Shown here in pieces: positions 23,856 through 34,457 of a DNA stretch of 64,000 nt. The notes below the pieces were generated by a model. That model was not told the origin of the DNA and did no database searches. It worked only from the letters and a program-made list of their open reading frames with translations. The DNA comes from Oscheius sp. JU75. Lineage: Eukaryota; Nematoda; Chromadorea; Rhabditida; Rhabditidae. The stretch covers positions 2,604,001-2,668,000 of the forward strand of contig JASJZC010000002.1 of NCBI GenBank assembly GCA_037178855.1, written 5' to 3'. The position numbers and the translations under genes were made by a program. Every line of letters begins with the position of its first letter. Position 1 is the stretch's first letter.

Positions 23856-25250
23856 ATGCTCGCAAAACAGCTACTTTTACTAGTTTCTGTGACAACCTTC
23901 GCCTGTATATTTTTGCTCCTTTCCAATAATAAGAATGCTACAAATCAGGTAGCGGACAGTTTTTTGTCCAGTAACTGAATCTAATTCCAGGTTACTACAA
24001 TTTCTAGTTTCGTATCAGAAAGTCCACCGAGGATCGCGATTACAGCAGACTCTGTCAGAAAACTAAACATTTTAATATTGGTCGTAGTAACTTCAAATAA
24101 CACTGCGATGTATACAAGGGCGCTAGGTAAGATTGACTTTGACCGACCAACGACCGGTTCAGATTCTCTCCGTTGCTATTCTCAAATTCATGAATACAAG
24201 TTGATAGTTGCTGTGGATAAAGAATGGAGGAAGGAGTGTAAACAGAAAGATGTGGGTTCTGCGATAGTGACAGTGACAGTATATTTAAGAAATTCTTCCG
24301 TCGCCATTGTGTGGTGGCCCAGTATCTCAGCCAGTGTGACTACTTGCTCTTTCTCGATGCTGACATGGGAGTGGTCAACCCTGCGAGGTTTCACTCTTTT
24401 CCGTTTCCTCACTATTCGTTAATCTCAGGAAAATAGAAGAGTTCATCAATCCCAAATTCGATGTGACTTTCTACGACCGCTTCTACAACCAGGAGATTGT
24501 AGCCGGTGCTTACCTACTCAAGAACTCCGACTATGCCATGGCCTTCATCAAAGGGTTTGCTGACTTTGAGACCAAGCTGCCGATGTCGTTCCATGGGACA
24601 GATAATGGAGCCTTGCACGCCTATGTTCTACTGAAACTGTACCCGGACCAATTCGATGACTACGAATACTGTCTGGAGATCTACAACATGTCCAAGGGAT
24701 ACGAGGAGCTGTTCGTATTCGAAGCCTGTGTCCGCTCAATCATCGGGATCAATGAGGAGGTTCAGAACATCAGATTTATGCGAAAGGTTGGTGGATGAGA
24801 GACGGAGAGACAGAGAGGCCAACTGTTTTCTTCAGGGGAGCGGCTGGGCCCGTGACGGCTGGCTGACCAACTCTCTATGGAGTCCCGAGAAGGACTTTAT
24901 GCTTCACGGCTGGAAGACGAACCAGTTACAGGTGTACGATCCTAAGAAACTCCCTCTGAAGTAAGTTCTCTCACCCTTTTACATAAAGAAAGTCTCCAGA
25001 CCAACCAACTTTCTTCGATCAAATTGGTACGACCCAATCATTGGAGATTTTGACTTTGATAAATGTGTGCCTGGGTGAGGGCATGCCACATTGTAACATA
25101 AAAACTTCTAGAAATGTGTCCTGGAACCACGATGTCAACCTGATAGGCGCTCCAGAGTCCCTAAACGATGCTATGAACAAGTTTAAGCATGTGGTGGACA
25201 TGGACAAGTTCCGGAGGCTGGGGAAGATTCAGAAAATCTTGGCTCTCTGA
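23856..25250 (+). CDS. DUF273 nematode glycosyltransferase-like type II membrane protein
   Basis: Seen: the start at 23856 gives a signal anchor (LLLLVSVTTFACIFLLL). Exon 2 begins in phase at 23991 (VTTISSFVSESP). The luminal domain contains LIVAVDKEW, FFRRHCVVAQYLSQC, the DxD-like LFLDADMGVVNP, FYDRFYNQEI, FHGTDNGALHAY and, near the C-terminus, WARDGWLTNSLWSPEKDFMLHGW, to the stop at 25248-25250. AATAAA follows at 25262. Known: DUF273 proteins are expanded in nematodes and resemble GT-A-fold glycosyltransferases; the DAD motif would bind a metal and nucleotide sugar. Inferred: Golgi-resident transferase of unknown substrate. Six or more short introns separate the exons; one junction around 24255-24290 could use either of two nearby acceptors. 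Confidence 0.88.
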
Positions 25251-26669
25251 TCAAGAAAAACTAATAAAACAGCTTCGCTACCTTTTTTTCTCAAGTTTCC
25301 TAGCTACAGGATACAAAAATAAACTAACATGAGTGATTTTGAAGCGTCCTCCTTCGCCTGAACTCCTCCGCGTCATTGCCTCCGGAAACGACTCTTCAGA
25401 TGTAGTTCCTTCCTCTCATGTCAGTATCGGATAGGTTGGCTCATCGATTGGTGTCACTCTTCTCGGCTACCTGGCCTTCTTCCAAGGACTGCGGTAAACG
25501 AGGGATTCCCTCTATCTCAGTGTCTCCAGATCGACATCGAGTAGATCTTCTTATAAGTACCGGCTACTAGTATCCTTGGTTCGGTAGCTCGACCACATTC
25601 GGCCTACCGATACTGTCAAATCCGTCCTTGTCGCTTGCCCTGGTAGAGTAAAGAGAGAAAGCGACAGATCAATCTAGTGTTCACGGTAGTCTACTTCGAA
25701 AAGAGCGAGCTACCTAACAGATTCTTCCGACGAAGGCGAACAGACTTCTAAGTGACTGTAACTAGGCAGCTTGTTTTTACTTTGCCAATGGATCAGTCTC
25801 GGCAAGTCGAGACTAAGATTACAGAGGACAAGGCACTCGTCTCTGGATCATCGTGACTAGGAGGCCTCTCCCTGCTCGTCTCGTATATCAGAAGCTACTG
25901 AGAAAATGGAATCGTCTACCGCTCGGACTCGACTACCAAGTCTCCAGTTATGATCCGTCAGAAAGGTAGGCTACTACTATGTCACTCTCGCTGTTCTTTT
26001 CTGCGGGTAGTCTACTATGTTCCTCTGTCCCTCTGTTTTTAGTCCCTAGTTTGCTCACGATTTGCAGAATTTTTGCACCAGAAAACAGTATTGTTGTCCA
26101 CAAAATCTGTTTGACTAGCTGGTTTGCGGGGGTCCGGGGTGGAGCCCATACCTTCGGCCACTGTTTTGATACCCGTCGTTTGTATTTGACTGTCGGCGCG
26201 ATGATCTCACCATCTTGTCGTAATCGTCATTGTCTAAACAGATGGAACTCCGTCCATCTAAATCCCGCGGCTGCTTCGAATCCCTTTTGATCAAGAGTTA
26301 TCAATTCTTTCAAAGTTCCGTGCGGGGCTGCCCATCGCAAAATACCGACTTCACCGCTTCGGAAAACCTACTTTGGTTTTGCACAATCTGGCTTTCTCTT
26401 TCCTCTTGACTTTCTGGATTTCCTTACGGCATAGTCTTCCCCCCTCCCAATACACATATTGTCCCGCTAAACTACAATAACAGTCCTCCACCGTTTTCAT
26501 CGAAATGACTGTCGAAAAATGACTCAGCTTTGCTTTGCTTCTACAGCGTCGTCCGGCGACACCCTCATCTCTCTACGAGAACAACAATACTATATTCTCT
26601 AATACTCCATGGGTTGGACCAAATTCAGTCAGTTTTAGTCCTTCTCCCAGTGATCTTGCAAGTTTCCAG
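25251..26669. other. Intergenic region upstream of the CDC50 gene
   Basis: About 1.4 kb with no recognisable gene. The left part (25380-25980) is mixed-composition DNA with short inverted motifs such as CGGTAG...CTACCG near 25585-25610. The first, unresolved exon(s) of the CDC50 gene probably lie at 26480-26660, where a Ser/Asn-rich frame ends near a possible donor. Confidence 0.5.
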
Positions 26670-28433
26670 AAAGCGATCTATTACAGCAGGAACTAAAAGG
26701 CCGATGGCCACTTCCTTCAGCGGTCACAGTTTTTCCTGTCGCTTTTTCTTTGGCTTTTCTGTGTATTTGCATAGGAATAGCGATAAGAACAGCTAACTAT
26801 GATGGTAAGGACTAGGTGGTACGGAGGAGAAATATTATTTCAGTTATTGAGAAGGTAATACTGTACAGTGAACGCTGTAAACGGGGACATTGTATAGTGG
26901 ATTTTCAGCTGGACACGGCAATAGAGGTAACATGACTATTTGAATGGCTCTGTCCCTTTGTCTCTCTCGCTTACCAAGAAACTTATCTCAATTTCTCTTC
27001 CAAAACTTGCAATCGGTTCTGCAGTAGCCACTGATGATATTCTGACGACATCTGACGATGGACAACTGACGACGAGTCGATGGAAGTGCATCGGATAGTA
27101 GAATAGAATTGACAAGCTACCCCAAATCTATCCTGACAGGCATGAAACATAATCGTTTGTTGAGTTTTTCTACCCGATGCTCTTCCAACAACTCGTCGTC
27201 AGATATTTTCCTATTCGCCTCAGTGACTTCTACCGAGCAAGTCATGGAGGGAAATGAAGGTCAGTTACACTTACTTCAAATGTTTCTGGGTTGTCTTAGT
27301 TCTCCGCTACATTTCTTTCTTTGCCTATCTATCTCTCTGTCTATTTGTCTCTTTGTCACCCTGTCTCTCCGTCTTGGATCTGTAAATTTTAGGGACGTCT
27401 TATAAGCACCCTCTACGAAGTCAGGAATTTTCCCGCTACTGACCGAAAGTTCAACCAAGAGATATGTCCTGGACAAAGCGCTGGAGTCAGTAACTGGATG
27501 GGTAGCTGTGAAACCGTAGAACTTGCCTTTGTTGACATGGGAAAGATTTCAGATATCCTCTGATTTATTCGACATAACCTCGTTTAACTGGGATGACTTT
27601 CGACGATATGAGCCGCCCAATAGCCGTCATGAAAAGAACAGAATTTATAGATTGCCACTGGGAATGTGGGCCAACATTATGTTCAATGGTAAGTTCCCAG
27701 AGAGCCGGTTACCGTCACTTTTTTTTCCAGACACCTTTAAGCTCTGGTACCGTCCCTATTCTGGTCCTCACATCGAAGTTCTTCTTTCCAAAGAAGGTAT
27801 CATGACCAGGACTGAAAAGCATGCCTATCTCAAGCGGGATGGGAACAACTACGAACGATTGGTTCCGCCCCACCCTAACATCCTCTAAGACTCATTCCAG
27901 TTCAACAATACCGAAAAACCCAGGTTCTGGACCAAGACTATTTTCGAAATCGAGGACGGTCTTCAAAACATCGACTTTGTGGTGTGGATGAGGCAGGAGA
28001 GTCGCGACCCTTTCCGGAAGATCTACCGATACATTGACTTGGACATGATGAGAAAAATTGATAGTCGATTCGAAAAGGGACTCCCAGCCGGAGAGTACCA
28101 GCTGGTTGTTGAGAACAGTAAGGGCTCTAGCTATTGAAGTAGATGCTTTCAGACTGGGCCCTTGACACCAAATGTGACACAAAGGATAGAGTGCCGATTC
28201 TAAAATCATTCATTCTGCTCAAACCTTCATGGTATGGGAACAGGGACGTATACTTCCATTTGATTTGTCTCGTGGTCGGAATTCTGTATCTGATTGTGGC
28301 AGTTGTCATGCTGTTCATTCACAAGAAGATGGGCAAATCGTGAGTGTCCCTGTCTCTCTGTCGGAAAAAAGAATTCAGACTGGAAGAAATGTCCGAGATG
28401 AAGGGAGAGGAAGAACACTGGAAAAAGAAGTAG
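26670..28433 (+). CDS. CDC50/TMEM30 family, beta subunit of P4-ATPase lipid flippase (5' end unresolved)
   Basis: Role: CDC50 proteins pair with P4-ATPases, escort them out of the ER and support aminophospholipid flipping; C. elegans CHAT-1 is the known example. Seen: an exon from 26670 encodes QQELKGRWPLP and the first membrane span (VFPVAFSLAFLCICIGIAI). Next come the Cys-containing luminal strand (ILYSERCKRGHCIV), YEVRNFPATDRKF and EICPGQSAG. Then PLGMWANIMFN joins DTFKLWYRPY, matching the family's 'PCGxxANxxFNDT' motif; VVWMR, FILLKPSWYGNRDVYFH, a second span (LVVGILYLIVAVVMLFI) and a short charged tail (LEEMSEMKGEEEHWKKK) follow. The last exon is reached through a GTGAGT donor that overlaps an apparent early stop at 28341. 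The start codon was not located with certainty. Confidence 0.87.
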
Positions 28434-28891
28434 CCCTCCCTTCCGATTCCCTAATAAAGATTTGACTACTGTCATTCTGTTACTGTCACACACAATCTTT
28501 CTCATCATTTCATGCGTCTTATGTCCCTCCTTGCCATACACAAAGTTTTTGGCGGGAATCCGCTTTTGTTGTGTTGCGTCGCGTGCTCGGGTCAGTTCCG
28601 CTCTTTTAGCCTCTAATCATTAGCCAATTGACGGCCAATTATTGATTTTATGATTATCCAACCTTTCAACTGATCCTTCTCTGTATTTCCCTGTCCCTAT
28701 CTAATCAGTCCAAAACCCTATCTCTCTTACTGATTAGCCTATAAGTGCGCTCCAGCCGTTCTGTTTTTGGATGACAGCCACCTGGCGCCAAAACTTTTAT
28801 TTGAAGCCTCATTCGCTTGTCTTTACCAAAATCGATAATTGCCAATCATTATCCTTCTTTACCAGTTGTTTTTCCATAGTTTGTTTCAGAA
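28434..28891. other. Short intergenic region upstream of the homeobox gene
   Basis: It holds the CDC50 poly(A) signal (AATAAAG near 28451) and about 400 bp of AT-rich DNA with several CCAAT/ATTGG-like and TAATCA/TGATTA motifs (28615-28740). These could be homeodomain sites in the promoter of the next gene. This is inference only. Confidence 0.5.
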
Positions 28892-29821
28892 ATGGATCAG
28901 AAGCCTGACCATATTCTTGTACCTGGACCTCCAATGGACGCTCACGGAAATCCACTTCCTGTCCAGATTCCTCCGGGTCATCCATTTCCACTTCATCATG
29001 GAGCTCATGGTACTCCTGGAATCTGCTATGGACCCTGTTGTTCTGGAATGGGTCATGATCAAAGGTTCGTACCCGACTTGGAAATTCTAGAGACACATTT
29101 CCAGAGGCTACTTCCCATACGCCCATCTCGGTTCATACTCGGACATGCGCCCTCGCAAGAGAACTGCCTATACTCCGGAACAAGTCGAAGTCCTCGAAGA
29201 GGTAGTCTTTCTATCAATTTTCAATATTTTCTGGAACAGGCATACGCCAACAATCCTTATATCGACCTACAAGGGCGCTTGGAACTGGCTCAAAGAATGG
29301 GACTTCAGGAGCCGCAGCTCAAGGTCTGGTTCCAGAACAGACGGGCTAGAGAGAGACGAGATGATCCAGAAGGAGAGGACAGACTCCTCGACTACCTTAC
29401 TCCGAAGAATAAGAAGGTGGCAGCTAGACGCAGTGCTGTTGCTGCGAAGCCGCCTGTTCTACCAGAAAGTCCTGTGAGTAATTGTGGCAGTGGTTCCAAG
29501 GTGAGAGAGAGTGACAATGACAATGAAGCATTACTGTGTTTCCAGAAGCTCCGCAAGTATCCCTGTACCAACATTCCTTCAAACATCAAACACGATTACT
29601 GGACCTACTCTTTCCACAGGAAGGTCGGTCGCTATGATCTGAAGGAACTGGCCAAGATCTCAGCAAGGTTCCAAGAGGAGTACCAAAATGAGGCAGTGAA
29701 GAAGATAGTCAAGGTGGAGCCGGTGGAGAAGACTATCAAGATCGAGTCCGAAACTCAAAAGGTTGTCAAGTCCGAGCCGCGAACAAATCCCAAAAGAGCC
29801 ACCCGTCGAAGCCGTGTCTAG
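28892..29821 (+). CDS. Divergent PRD-like homeodomain transcription factor
   Basis: Seen: the ATG lies 2 bp after a TTGTTTCAG acceptor. The N-terminus is Pro/His/Gly-rich. The homeodomain runs from RPRKRTAYTPEQ through a phase-0 intron after VEVLEE to AYANNPYIDLQGRLELAQ and RMGLQEPQLKVWFQNRRARER; residue 50 is Gln and the invariant W, F, N and R of helix 3 are present. The stop is at 29819-29821 and AATAAA at 29886. Known: Q50 homeodomains bind TAAT-core sites. The C-terminal tail carries VKVE, IKIE and VKSE, three psi-K-x-E SUMOylation consensus motifs within about 25 residues. The intron at about 29475 is 72 bp and free of stops, so retention would keep the frame. The subfamily is uncertain: it fits PRD-like best, but the helix 1-2 region is unusual. 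Confidence 0.92.
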   Translation: MDQKPDHILVPGPPMDAHGNPLPVQIPPGHPFPLHHGAHGTPGICYGPCCSGMGHDQRFVPDLEILETHFQRLLPIRPSRFILGHAPSQENCLYSGTSRSPRRGSLSINFQYFLEQAYANNPYIDLQGRLELAQRMGLQEPQLKVWFQNRRARERRDDPEGEDRLLDYLTPKNKKVAARRSAVAAKPPVLPESPVSNCGSGSKVRESDNDNEALLCFQKLRKYPCTNIPSNIKHDYWTYSFHRKVGRYDLKELAKISARFQEEYQNEAVKKIVKVEPVEKTIKIESETQKVVKSEPRTNPKRATRRSRV

Positions 29822-30564
29822 GCATCCTAAACAGATTGTATACTAATTGTTTCTGATCTCACGTTGTCTGTCATCTCTCCTTGTCAATAAACAGACTATC
29901 AGCATTGATGTCGACCTTGCTCTTTTCCTTTCCCTGTCTACCGGTCCCCAGCCGACCAGTCACCTTTTCAGCCACCTTTGACACTATTTAATACTCAGGC
30001 TGTCACCTCCATTTCCTATCATACTGTCAACCGCTCTCTAGCAATCTTGTTCTTCCTGCAAGTTCATGTCAATAGCTCAATCTTCATCATGTTCCTTCCA
30101 AACACATCCTGGCTTCTGAGTCTGTCCATGTCACCTTGTACTTCGGACACTTGCCCTGTTTGTGTCTCTCTGTTACTCAGTCAGTCTGTTTCTGTCTCTG
30201 CATCGTCCGGCAGACATCGACAGCTGCTTACTTCGTGAATCCGGGAGGCATCGGATAGGTCACAGGTAGCCGCTACTCGTCTCGCCGTATCCTTGACCCG
30301 GTAGCAAGATTCTGGCAGCCTGTCAGTTTGAGTAGCAAATACCGGAGCCAAGTTCGGGGCGCCTACTAGATCGCCTCGTAAATAGAGCCAATTAGGTAAG
30401 ACAAACTTTTGGAACCTAGTTTTCAAAGTTCCAAGCATCTAATTGGTTTGGATTATTTGACTTGAAACAATTGTAAAGTTTCAAAAGTTGCTTTCTAAAG
30501 TTAGTTACAGAGTTCGCATCGATCAAGGGAAGCTGGAAGTTTGCTCTCGCACCCAGAACTTTAG
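29822..30564. other. Intergenic region after the homeobox gene
   Basis: Poly(A) signal at 29886, then pyrimidine-rich DNA. Positions 30259-30286 form an imperfect inverted match (about 23 of 28) with 30699-30726, suggesting an old dispersed repeat. No gene is supported. Confidence 0.5.
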
Positions 30565-30922
30565 ATGCAAGTTTGGAGTCTTCTTCTCACCATATTCTTC
30601 CTCTCTCCAAGGCCAACGGTGACGGCGGATTCGAGAGCCTCTGCAAGAAGGACTGGCTCGATAGCAGCAAAGACGTCGATGTCAAGTCGCGGGGGCACGA
30701 AGAGACGAGTAGCCGCCACCTGTGAGCAGACCCACGAAGAGTGTAGGAGCACAAGAGGGCTGTCAGACGAAGACAATTCAGAGTCAAGCCAACGATTTCG
30801 AGCAGCTCAGGGCCATTTACGTGAGTTTTTTCGTCTTTCCCTAGCCAAGAACCAGGTTCTTTTATTCTATTTGACGGTAATAGTATAATTTTTCAGTTTT
30901 AGCATGCTCCGTAAAGTTGTAG
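30565..30922 (+). CDS. Candidate small secreted peptide precursor
   Basis: Seen: an ATG directly after an ACTTTAG acceptor starts a clear signal peptide (MQVWSLLLTIFFLSPRPTVTA), then a basic, Ser/Thr-rich chain with dibasic ARR and TKRR sites and a pair of Cys in CEQTHEEC. A GTGAGT donor at 30821 and a TTTTTCAG acceptor before 30897 join in phase to a nine-residue tail ending at TAG 30922, giving 93 residues. Inferred: a secreted, possibly proteolytically processed peptide. Against it: no family match is recognised, part of the coding region (30699-30726) resembles an inverted stretch outside the gene, and single-exon signal-like frames occur by chance. Confidence 0.4.
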
Positions 30923-31073
30923 ATCGAATCAAGATGAACAACTTTGCAGAATATCAAATAGCTTGGAAAACAGTCTTTGGTCATGAATAAAGGCGCTAGG
31001 TACTAAGAACAATCACTTTAATCACATTCTCCCTCAAAAGAGTAGTGACTAACAGGAAAACGAGCCCAAATGT

Positions 31074-31147
31074 GCCGCCATAGCTCAGTCGGTTAGAGCG
31101 TGGGTCTAATAAGCCCAAGGTCGCAGGTTCGACCCCTGCTGGCGGCA
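31074..31147 (+). tRNA. tRNA-Ile (anticodon AAU)
   Basis: A 74-base canonical cloverleaf: acceptor GCCGCCA pairs with TGGCGGC, D arm GCTCAGTCGGTTAGAGC, anticodon stem TGGGT/GCCCA with loop CTAATAA (anticodon AAT), T arm GCAGG-TTCGACC-CCTGC, discriminator A. A T-rich run (31152 onward) serves as the RNA polymerase III terminator. It is not nested in a supported gene. Confidence 0.97.
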
Positions 31148-31247
31148 AAATATTTTTTTTTTGCATTTTCTCTGCAAGGAAAAGGTTTCTAACGGTTTCA
31201 AATGAAGCAATTCACAGCTCCCATCAAAGGAACGAATCTAAAATACT

Positions 31248-31568
31248 GAATTCTATGTGCCAGTATCGAGGGATAATGCCGAAGCCCTCCGGTTGATCAT
31301 TACTGATGGCGAGGCCAACGACCGGCGCAAAGAAGATGGACCATCGAGTCGGCCACCGCGAACGGCATCTACGTGAAGGCCGTGCCGGTTCGATATACGA
31401 GAAGACGTCAAGGATAAGTTCACCGACATCATTCATATCGACAGCTACACGACGCTGAAAGAACATCTGAAGGAAAGGATTTGGCCGGTGAATTGCTACT
31501 ACGAAACGAAACACGTGAAGCAATGGAGGCTCAGAAGATACGGAAATAAACGCTTTATAAGAGGTTAG
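31248..31568 (+). pseudogene. von Willebrand factor A domain relic with two frameshifts
   Basis: Seen: three successive frames give one sensible C-terminal half of a vWA domain: SRDNAEALRLIITDGEANDRR (frame 1, from 31248), then WTIESATANGIYVKAVPVRY (another frame), then DVKDKFTDIIHIDSYTTLKEHL to a TAG at 31568. Known: vWA domains carry '...LIVITDG.SND...A...GI.V.AV.V...'. Inferred: a decayed copy or, less likely, two assembly indels in a real gene; no introns interrupt it and the metal-binding N-terminal half (DxSxS) was not found. Upstream sequence shows no start or promoter. Confidence 0.62.
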
Positions 31569-34457
31569 TTTTGTCCTGTCTGTTACTGTCCACTGTTTCT
31601 TCACCTCCTAAAGTCCAACTTTCACTAATCTCAAGTTTACCTCACCTAACTTTCAACTGTAGCAACTAGGCTCCTCATCTTGTTGACTCTCGAGATGGGA
31701 TACCCCGGCTTGTGAAAAAATACGCGTCAGCATTTTTTCCCTCCTCCCTCCATCGAAGCGGTAAACAACAACGGCTGCTACTAGTCTTCGAAGGAAAATG
31801 CCCCCGGAAAGCTGCAGTATGTTTCATTCATTTTTCTCTTTTGGTAGCCAAAAAGTTATCTTATCTTTCCCAGTTTTCAACAATCCATTCTCTTGATTTT
31901 TTTCCTACGCTAAGATGGGATTGCTGACGGGAGCCAGGCGATAAGAGCCTGATTGGCCTAACCGGAACGCGCTTGTGTAGAGTGACAGAGACAGAGACTG
32001 TCCTATCTCGAAAAGTACCACTGTTTACGTCAAAATAAGCCCAGTTCCGGAGAAAGATAGCGGATTCTGGTCTCGTGTCAGTGGGTCCCCTTCTTTCTTC
32101 TTCTCTTGTGGAGATAACCTCTTATCTTACTGGGAAGAGTACTGATGTAACGACCAAGGTTTATTGAAGGAAGGCGTAGAGAGCATTAAAAAGAAGGAGG
32201 AGATTTCATTGTCTCCACACGCGTGACATCTTTACAGCCCTCTTCTTCTTCTCTGTTTTCAAGAAAAGATTCCCTTATCGGAGTCAGATTTTTGTTTTCC
32301 CTGTTGATTAAGTTGCCAGGACTCCGGTGTTTCTTGTTGGGACATAGATCACTTGTCCTGTTGCATTGTTTAGAAACCAGCTGCCGACGGCACTTTCGCA
32401 GCCCGTTTAGTCATGGCTTAAAATTTATAACAGGTGGCTTCGCCGCTTCCCTAGTAGCAGTTTTCTCCACAGCAGTCTTGTCCCCTTGTCTCTTGACATG
32501 AAATGACTTGTCAGCGTTTTTAGGTATTAGTGTTGACATGCAATTGTACAGACACCATGACACAGTCGGACAGACGGACGGACACCACTACGCTTTAGGA
32601 AAGATAGAATCTTTTTTACTGAACTCTGACTGAATTTTTCGAAACATTTGGACTTACCGAGGATCTCTGTTCGTGATTGGGGAGTCTTTGGTTTCTTTCT
32701 AAAACCCTCTCGGAAGTCTTAGCAAAGTATCACCGACAGTATTCTACTCATTGGATTGGACAGACCCCTATATTTCCCCAATACAAAATCTCTGTGTTTC
32801 TAAGAGTACACGAAGTTAGTAGTTGCTTATTTTTCTTGCCCTTCTCCATCCCATTACTCCGATCAGTATCACACACTCGCTATGCCTGACATCCTTTGGA
32901 ACCTGTAATTCGTAGAGCAAACAAAGTGTAGACGGAAAATAGAGAAACATTTTGATACAATTCCAAAAGTGAACGGTATTTTGCGTTCTGAGACTTGGGA
33001 GAAACGGAAAACATAAGAGTCTCTGAGCATAATCTTGACCAATTATCAGCGAGCTGCAACGTAATTAACTTTGTTAGAATTATTTATTGGGCAGAGAGTG
33101 CAAGTTATTAGGTCTACAGCCATTCTAGACTCTAGTTTACAGAAGTTTTCGGCCCATAGGTTCTTTTTCGAACGGGAAAAACAACTGGTTTATGATCTTG
33201 ATCTCTGTTTCTCATGACGCCCCTCCCGCCTCCCTTTAACCCGATCAGTCATTGTTTCGGGGCCTGACATTTCCCCCTCTATTCACAAAACTATTCCCCA
33301 GAACACATTCTACAAAAGGCAGCCAGAAATGTGAGTCGTTTCCTCTTCACACAAAGGGCGAGAATGAAGGGGGCTCAAAATTAAAGTGTCCTCTAGAAGA
33401 AGCATTTGACTGACAAAGGTATCGAGTCGGGCTAGTGGTGACTATTAGGAAGTCACTGGGTAGCCAATTAGATGAGTTTTCCTGGGTACTTCCCACAGTA
33501 GACGATACGGGGCGACGTTTTTAAAAGGGCCATTCCTAGGTGCAGGGAAGGATATTAAAAATTTGGGAGTATACCTCGAACCCTCATCTCAAGGGCTACC
33601 GAACGACACCATATCCAATGTCAAACTCTTGCTTTGCTACCGTTGTAAGGCAGCATATCGAAAAATCTCTCAATTCCGTTCTCTCCCGTACCATCTTTTT
33701 CCGTTTTCGACCCTAGGACAGCATATTCAAGTCCATGGATGTTTGTAATATTCCTCTGAAGAATATAGGAAGAAACGAGTTCAAGTTGTTTTCGTGTACA
33801 AACAGAAGTTCGAAAAGCTACTGATCCAAAAATATCAACAAAGTTCGATCCTGTTTATCCTGCTCCTCGGTTGTCACCTGTCTGATCATTAGTCAAGAGG
33901 CAAAGGGTTCCTCCCTGGAGCCATGTGGTCCGAGCCGCATGTCCAGTACGCGCGTTCGAGTTCATCCTCTCTCCCTCTCTCATTACACTCTTGGTCAAAG
34001 CAGACCAAAATACATCCATCATCCCGAGGGGGATATCACTTTATGGACTCACTCATTATTTTGCCATACTTCCTGTCTACAGCCGTACTTGCTCTTGTCT
34101 CTCTGTTTCTCTATCCCCCTATCTCTCTGTCTCTGTTTCTCAGCCTATCCCTTTGTCTCCCTATCTCTCTTTCTCTCTATCCCTCTGTCTCTCTGTCTCC
34201 CTGGCTCTATCTTTGTCTCTCCCTGTCTTAACAGACTGCTCCTAGCCTTGTTCTCCTCAAAATTTCCACCACTCTGAACTTTTTCCCGTCTCAAAAACCC
34301 AAGTTTCACCAGAAAGAGGAAGAGAGAAAGTCCAGGTCGCTCAAATTCTCTTTATCGGGGTCCTCTGCTGCCCTGTTTGCTCCCAAGAAAAGGACCGATT
34401 ACAATGTAGCTAGCTTCTTTTCTTCCCACTGTATGCATAGATTTTTATCGCTCAGGG
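31569..34457. other. Long gap before the transporter gene
   Basis: Nearly 2.9 kb without a supportable gene. The minus strand at 32690-32240 has Lys/Ser-rich frames that look mildly protein-like, but no start, stop or domain could be fixed. A GTCTCT tract lies at 34097-34222. Confidence 0.5.
34097..34222. repeat. GTCTCT/CTATCCC simple-repeat tract
   Basis: About 125 bp of CTCTGTCTC and CTATCTCTCTG units, of the same class as the tracts at 10878 and 16177. Confidence 0.9.

Noticed and set aside
27058-27100. Exon-like segment with TSDDGQLTTSRWKC in the CDC50 gene
   Set aside because: It vaguely resembles the family's RDDxQL motif but ends at a stop; joining the exon before it directly to the one at 27394 gives the conserved YEVRNF motif in phase.
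28341-28343. Apparent CDC50 stop codon TGA
   Set aside because: It overlaps a GTGAGT donor, and splicing to 28381 continues in phase into a charged tail typical of the family, so the real stop is at 28431-28433.
32240-32690. Lys/Ser-rich minus-strand frames that look like exons of a nuclear protein
   Set aside because: No start, stop, domain or convincing chain of splice joins could be fixed; composition alone is not enough.
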